Assembly (NCBI GenBank): GCA_040219275.1
Contig: JAVJSU010000046.1
Span: 11,566-75,565, forward strand
Source: JAVJSU01 sp040219275
GTDB lineage: Bacteria > Chloroflexota > Anaerolineae > Aggregatilineales > Phototrophicaceae
Direction: 5' to 3'
Length of the DNA stretch: 64,000 nucleotides
Both the position numbers and the translations under genes were made by a program. The notes below the pieces were generated by a model. That model searched no databases. It was given only the letters and a program-made list of their open reading frames with translations, and was not told where the DNA came from. Numbering within the stretch: the stretch's first letter is position 1; every line of letters begins with the position of its first letter. Shown here in pieces: positions 61,367 to 64,000 of the stretch.

Positions 61367-62407
61367 TTGAAAATCCTCGCTGTTGACGATCAACCGGACA
61401 ATATTGAATTACTTACCGATATTGTCGCGGCACTCGGTTATCAAGTGATTACCGCTTATAACGGGCCGCAAGCACTGGAGGCAGTGAGAACAGAAACTCC
61501 TGATCTCATTTTGCTCGATGTCAATATGCCCGGCATGAGCGGTTTTGAAGTCGTTTCTGCTTTAAAAGCGAACGTAGCAACATCATCTATACCGATCATA
61601 ATGCTGACGGCGCTTTCTGACGTGAAGCATCGCGTTGAGGGGCTGGGTTTGGGTGCTGAGGATTACGTAACCAAGCCATTTAGCGCCCGCGAATTGGTCG
61701 CCCGCATTGAAACGCGCCTGCGTGCCAAAAGTGAAAATGATAATTTACGTGAAGCCGAAAAGATGATCCGATCCACATTTTCGAGATTTGTCTCGTCTAA
61801 TGTGGTTGATGCACTCATGAAAGACCCCTCAAGCGTAAAACTTGGCGGTAAAATGCAAGAATTGAGCGTGTTTTTCGCGGATTTGCAGAACTTTACATCA
61901 ACCTCGGAACGTACCGATCCAGAAACCTTATTGACCGTGCTCAATAAATACCATGAGTTAATCGTCAACATCATCATGAAGAATCTGGGTACTGTGGATA
62001 AATTCATCGGGGATGCGGTCATGGCGTTATACAATACACCGCTGGAATTAGAAGATCACGCGTTACGGGCAGTCCGTACCGCCTATCAAATACGTCAGGC
62101 ATTGCCAGAGTTTCACGCTCAGTTTGAACCCCACTTCCGTATGGCAGTGAATGTTGGTATACACTCAGGGCTGGCGATTGTCGGGAATGTCGGCGCACCC
62201 CAAATTATGGATTTCACCGCGCTTGGAGATACGGTGAATGTTGCCGCCCGTCTGGAAAATATGAGCCATGACGGTCAAATTCTTATCAGTGAAGCGACGT
62301 ATAGTATGGTGCGTGGTACTGTACAAGCAAATGAATTGGGACCACTCAGCTTTAAGGGTAGGAGTGTACCCGTAATGACCTATGAAGTAACCGGGATGAG
62401 TTTGTGA
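61367..62407 (+). CDS. Receiver-class III adenylate cyclase
   Basis: 346 aa. Receiver (1-120) with Asp51 in LILLDVNMPGMSG and Lys in YVTKPFSARELV, a short coiled-coil signalling helix, then a class III cyclase (about 150-340). FFADLQNFT and FIGDAVMALYN carry metal aspartates, with Lys in GTVDKFIGDA and Asp in FTALGDTVNVAARL. The start is TTG at 61367, preceded by AGGGAG 7 nt upstream. Its last codons overlap the class II aldolase gene (GTGA). Confidence 0.92.
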   Translation: MKILAVDDQPDNIELLTDIVAALGYQVITAYNGPQALEAVRTETPDLILLDVNMPGMSGFEVVSALKANVATSSIPIIMLTALSDVKHRVEGLGLGAEDYVTKPFSARELVARIETRLRAKSENDNLREAEKMIRSTFSRFVSSNVVDALMKDPSSVKLGGKMQELSVFFADLQNFTSTSERTDPETLLTVLNKYHELIVNIIMKNLGTVDKFIGDAVMALYNTPLELEDHALRAVRTAYQIRQALPEFHAQFEPHFRMAVNVGIHSGLAIVGNVGAPQIMDFTALGDTVNVAARLENMSHDGQILISEATYSMVRGTVQANELGPLSFKGRSVPVMTYEVTGMSL

Positions 62408-63129
62408 TTGAGATTAAAAGTGAACAAGCCCTTAAAGAGCAAATCTGCAACATCGGGCGTTTGATGTATGAAAAAGGCTATATTGACGGGACAAGTGGGA
62501 ATATTAGCGCACGATTGGATGACACACATGTGTTAGCAACTCCAAGCGGGCTGGCGAAAGGGTTTATGACCCCCGAACAACTGATTACCGTTGATCTTAA
62601 CGGCAATCGTGTTGATGAGCCTACTCCAGCAAATGCACATCTGACTCCTACTTCAGAATTATCCATGCACCTTGAATGTTTTAAGCGCCGTCCCGATGTC
62701 AATGGGGTAGTCCACGCACATCCGCCGACAGCTGTTGCATTGACCATCGCGGGTTACGATTTCCAGCGCTGTTTGATCCCTGAAATGGTTGTCATTCTGG
62801 GTTTGGTGCCGACCACGCCCTATAGCACACCCGCCAGTACCGAAAATCGGGACGCGATTCACCAGCTTATTCTTGAGCACGATGCGATTATGCTGGCGCA
62901 TCATGGATCACTGACGGTTGCCACGGATGTTTGGGAGGCGTATTTGCGACTTGATACGCTCGAACACAGCGCGAAAATCCTGTTTATGACGGAGCAACTG
63001 GGCGGCGCACGCTCAGAAATTGCGCCTGAACAGGTTGAAAAATTGCTCCGCGCGCGCGAAAGTTTGGGATTAATGCGTTCAGGAGACAGGGAACGTTTTG
63101 ACTCCCATAAAGAAACACAGACTATTTAA
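62404..63129 (+). CDS. Class II aldolase/AraD-adducin family protein
   Basis: A 241-aa zinc-dependent aldolase or epimerase fold. SGNISARLDD forms the phosphate site, VVHAHPPTAVALTIAG provides two zinc His, and LAHHGSLTVATD the third, with Glu from LIPEMV. Members include L-fuculose-phosphate aldolase, ribulose-phosphate epimerase and methylthioribulose-phosphate dehydratase; the substrate cannot be fixed. The GTG start overlaps the upstream stop (GTGA). It looks fused to the signalling operon by position only. Confidence 0.85.
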   Translation: MIEIKSEQALKEQICNIGRLMYEKGYIDGTSGNISARLDDTHVLATPSGLAKGFMTPEQLITVDLNGNRVDEPTPANAHLTPTSELSMHLECFKRRPDVNGVVHAHPPTAVALTIAGYDFQRCLIPEMVVILGLVPTTPYSTPASTENRDAIHQLILEHDAIMLAHHGSLTVATDVWEAYLRLDTLEHSAKILFMTEQLGGARSEIAPEQVEKLLRARESLGLMRSGDRERFDSHKETQTI

Positions 63130-63171
63130 TGAAATTCTAAAGTGAATTTGCTCACAAAGAGAATTTGACGC

Positions 63172-63200
63172 TTGACTTCGTTTTGTGAGATTGGTAAACT
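63172..63200 (+). promoter_or_regulatory. Promoter of tRNA-Glu
   Basis: TTGACT (63172-63177), 17-bp spacer, then TAAACT (63195-63200) preceded by TGG (extended -10). The tRNA begins 15 bp downstream. Confidence 0.75.
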
Positions 63201-63214
63201 TCTGTCCAAGTTAA

Positions 63215-63287
63215 GGCCCTATCGTCTAGTGGCCTAGGATGCCACCCTTTCAAGGTGGAGACACGGGTTCGAACCCCGTTGGGGCTG
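63215..63287 (+). tRNA. tRNA-Glu (anticodon TTC)
   Basis: A 73-nt cloverleaf. Acceptor GGCCCTA pairs with TGGGGCT (two wobbles), the anticodon arm is CCACC-CTTTCAA-GGTGG with anticodon TTC at 63249-63251, and the T-arm is ACGGG-TTCGAAC-CCCGT, discriminator G63287. No CCA is encoded. The 3' half overlaps the end of a serine-recombinase fragment. Confidence 0.97.
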
Positions 63288-63670
63288 CAATATCATTCCT
63301 AGATATGGTTGAAAGCGGTAGCACATAATACAGTGTTGCCGCTTTTCCATTTATAACGACTTTTGCCACAAATTGTCTTAATGCCTGACGGGCTAAAGTG
63401 ATTTCTTCTCCGGTCAATGCCTCACGTATCGCTCGTGTCCACTCATTGATCGTTTGATCGCTTATTTCTGGAATTTCCATTGGTTGAACAAGTAACTCTT
63501 CCAGATTTGCTAACTCTGCGATTATTTCGCGCTCTTCTTGCTCACGTTCTTGTAATCTTGCTTGCAAGCTGGTCGAAAATCCAGCTTTTTCTACTGCGTC
63601 AACTAACTTATTGATGGCGCGTTGTACTTCATCTAGTCTACCCTGTACGGTGACAATTCTTTGCGACTTT
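63250..63670 (-). pseudogene. C-terminal remnant of a large serine recombinase, ending inside tRNA-Glu
   Basis: About 130 codons on the minus strand match the coiled-coil and C-terminal part of large serine integrases: LQARLQEREQEEREIIAEL, INEWTRAIREALTGEE, then LRQFVAKVVINGKAATLYYV and PLS. The frame then runs into the tRNA and ends PTGFEPVSPP, the usual antisense reading of tRNA-Glu. The catalytic N-terminal half is missing: upstream of about 63670 the sequence belongs to another reading frame. The right boundary is approximate. Confidence 0.7.
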
Positions 63671-64000
63671 CTGGCAGAACGTGGCGCGGGGGATGTATTA
63701 CCCACATGGCAGGATTCCATTCTGGAAACCGTGCGGCTCGTCCAGCAAGAACGGGCGGGTGATGCCTTCATTCAGGCGCTGGATCAACTGCTCGCCAGTG
63801 GCGAAGCCAGCATCACCGCATCACGTTATCCGGTTGAGCCTAAACCGGGTGTGACGGTTGTCGGCTATGAGGACGATCATTTTGTCTATCTGCTACCGGA
63901 AATTGCCTACCGTGAGGTGATGCGTATTCGTCCCTTGAAGTTCTCGACCGCCGCGATTGGCAGTCAGCTGAAGGAGGATGGTTGGCTGATACCGGGTCGT
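63671..64000 (+). CDS. Partial gene, possible C-terminal part of a mobile-element primase/helicase
   Basis: An open frame on the plus strand runs off the window (about 110 codons). The segment TWQDSILETVRLVQQERAG, then VTVVGYEDDHFVYLLPEIAY, then RPLKFSTAAIGSQLKEDGW resembles the winged-helix-like tails of large replicative primase or DUF927-type proteins of integrated elements. No start can be given; the frame is also open leftward into the recombinase remnant. Similarity is judged by eye. Confidence 0.35.
   Translation, partial: MAERGAGDVLPTWQDSILETVRLVQQERAGDAFIQALDQLLASGEASITASRYPVEPKPGVTVVGYEDDHFVYLLPEIAYREVMRIRPLKFSTAAIGSQLKEDGWLIPGR

Noticed and set aside
63671..63771. N-terminal part of the minus-strand recombinase frame (63771-63671)
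   Set aside because: It has no recombinase character and is antisense to the primase-like plus-strand frame.
1..64000. CRISPR array, rRNA operon or intact insertion sequence
   Set aside because: No regularly spaced repeats, rRNA-like segments or complete transposase genes with terminal repeats were seen.

Overview
The window is a mid-GC bacterial chromosome segment whose gene content best fits the Chloroflexota (Anaerolineae-like). This rests on a GH57 branching enzyme with GlgA/GlgC and a short-type alpha-glucan phosphorylase, many PAS/GAF/receiver signalling proteins, class III cyclases, an AddA/AddB pair with an iron-sulfur AddB, a V4R protein, DICT and DIP1984-type proteins, and secreted proteins with Thr-Pro-rich linkers. 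No 16S rRNA is present, so the assignment is an inference from family content.

Layout. 1-5036: C-terminal part of a multi-PpiC prolyl isomerase, then an ABC-2 exporter operon (ATPase and two permeases) closed by a strong terminator. 5062-12924: glycogen block with phosphorylase, a stand-alone CBM48 protein, GlgC, GlgA and GH57 branching enzyme. 13126-15526: response regulator/histidine kinase pair and a divergent response regulator. 15530-26535: DNA-repair island with a NERD-like membrane protein, AddB, a possible HEPN-like protein, an AT-rich NYN-LOTUS protein, an alpha/beta hydrolase and AddA. 26834-35504: membrane permease-like protein flanked by odd inverted repeats, methylglyoxal synthase, PHP phosphoesterase, M23 peptidase, STAS-like protein, a histidine-kinase-like protein without the phospho-acceptor His, cytochrome c lipoprotein and B12-radical SAM protein. 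35657-42335: small proteins (DIP1984, lone sugar-binding domain), Tat-exported metallo-beta-lactamase, MiaB, V4R protein and SH3b/CARDB lipoprotein, with a 675-bp non-coding stretch at 36134-36808. 42489-44846: a large receiver-linker-roadblock protein whose C-terminal domain looks like an IS200-type Y1 transposase that has lost its HUH histidines. 45051-57320: PolA, DICT protein, ornithine carbamoyltransferase, TPR protein, CdaA/CdaR (c-di-AMP), Der GTPase, zinc-ribbon protein and tandem signal peptidases. 57466-63129: cAMP/phosphorelay cluster (REC-GAF-cyclase, 7TM histidine kinase, REC, REC-cyclase) and a class II aldolase. 63215-64000: tRNA-Glu used as the attachment site of a mobile element, with a serine-recombinase remnant and part of a possible primase.

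How the genes work together. Glycogen synthesis and breakdown lie side by side, next to a two-component pair and a glycogen-binding protein that could sense or target the polymer. AddA and AddB would form the double-strand-break processing nuclease-helicase. Two RNase-related genes sit between their subunits. c-di-AMP (CdaA/CdaR) and cAMP (two cyclases) give two nucleotide second-messenger systems.

The most novel-looking items are the receiver/roadblock protein with a dead transposase fold, and the HEPN-like plus NYN-LOTUS pair embedded in the AddAB island. A recurrent extended -10 motif (TGCTATNNT) lies upstream of several genes and may mark the main promoter class.
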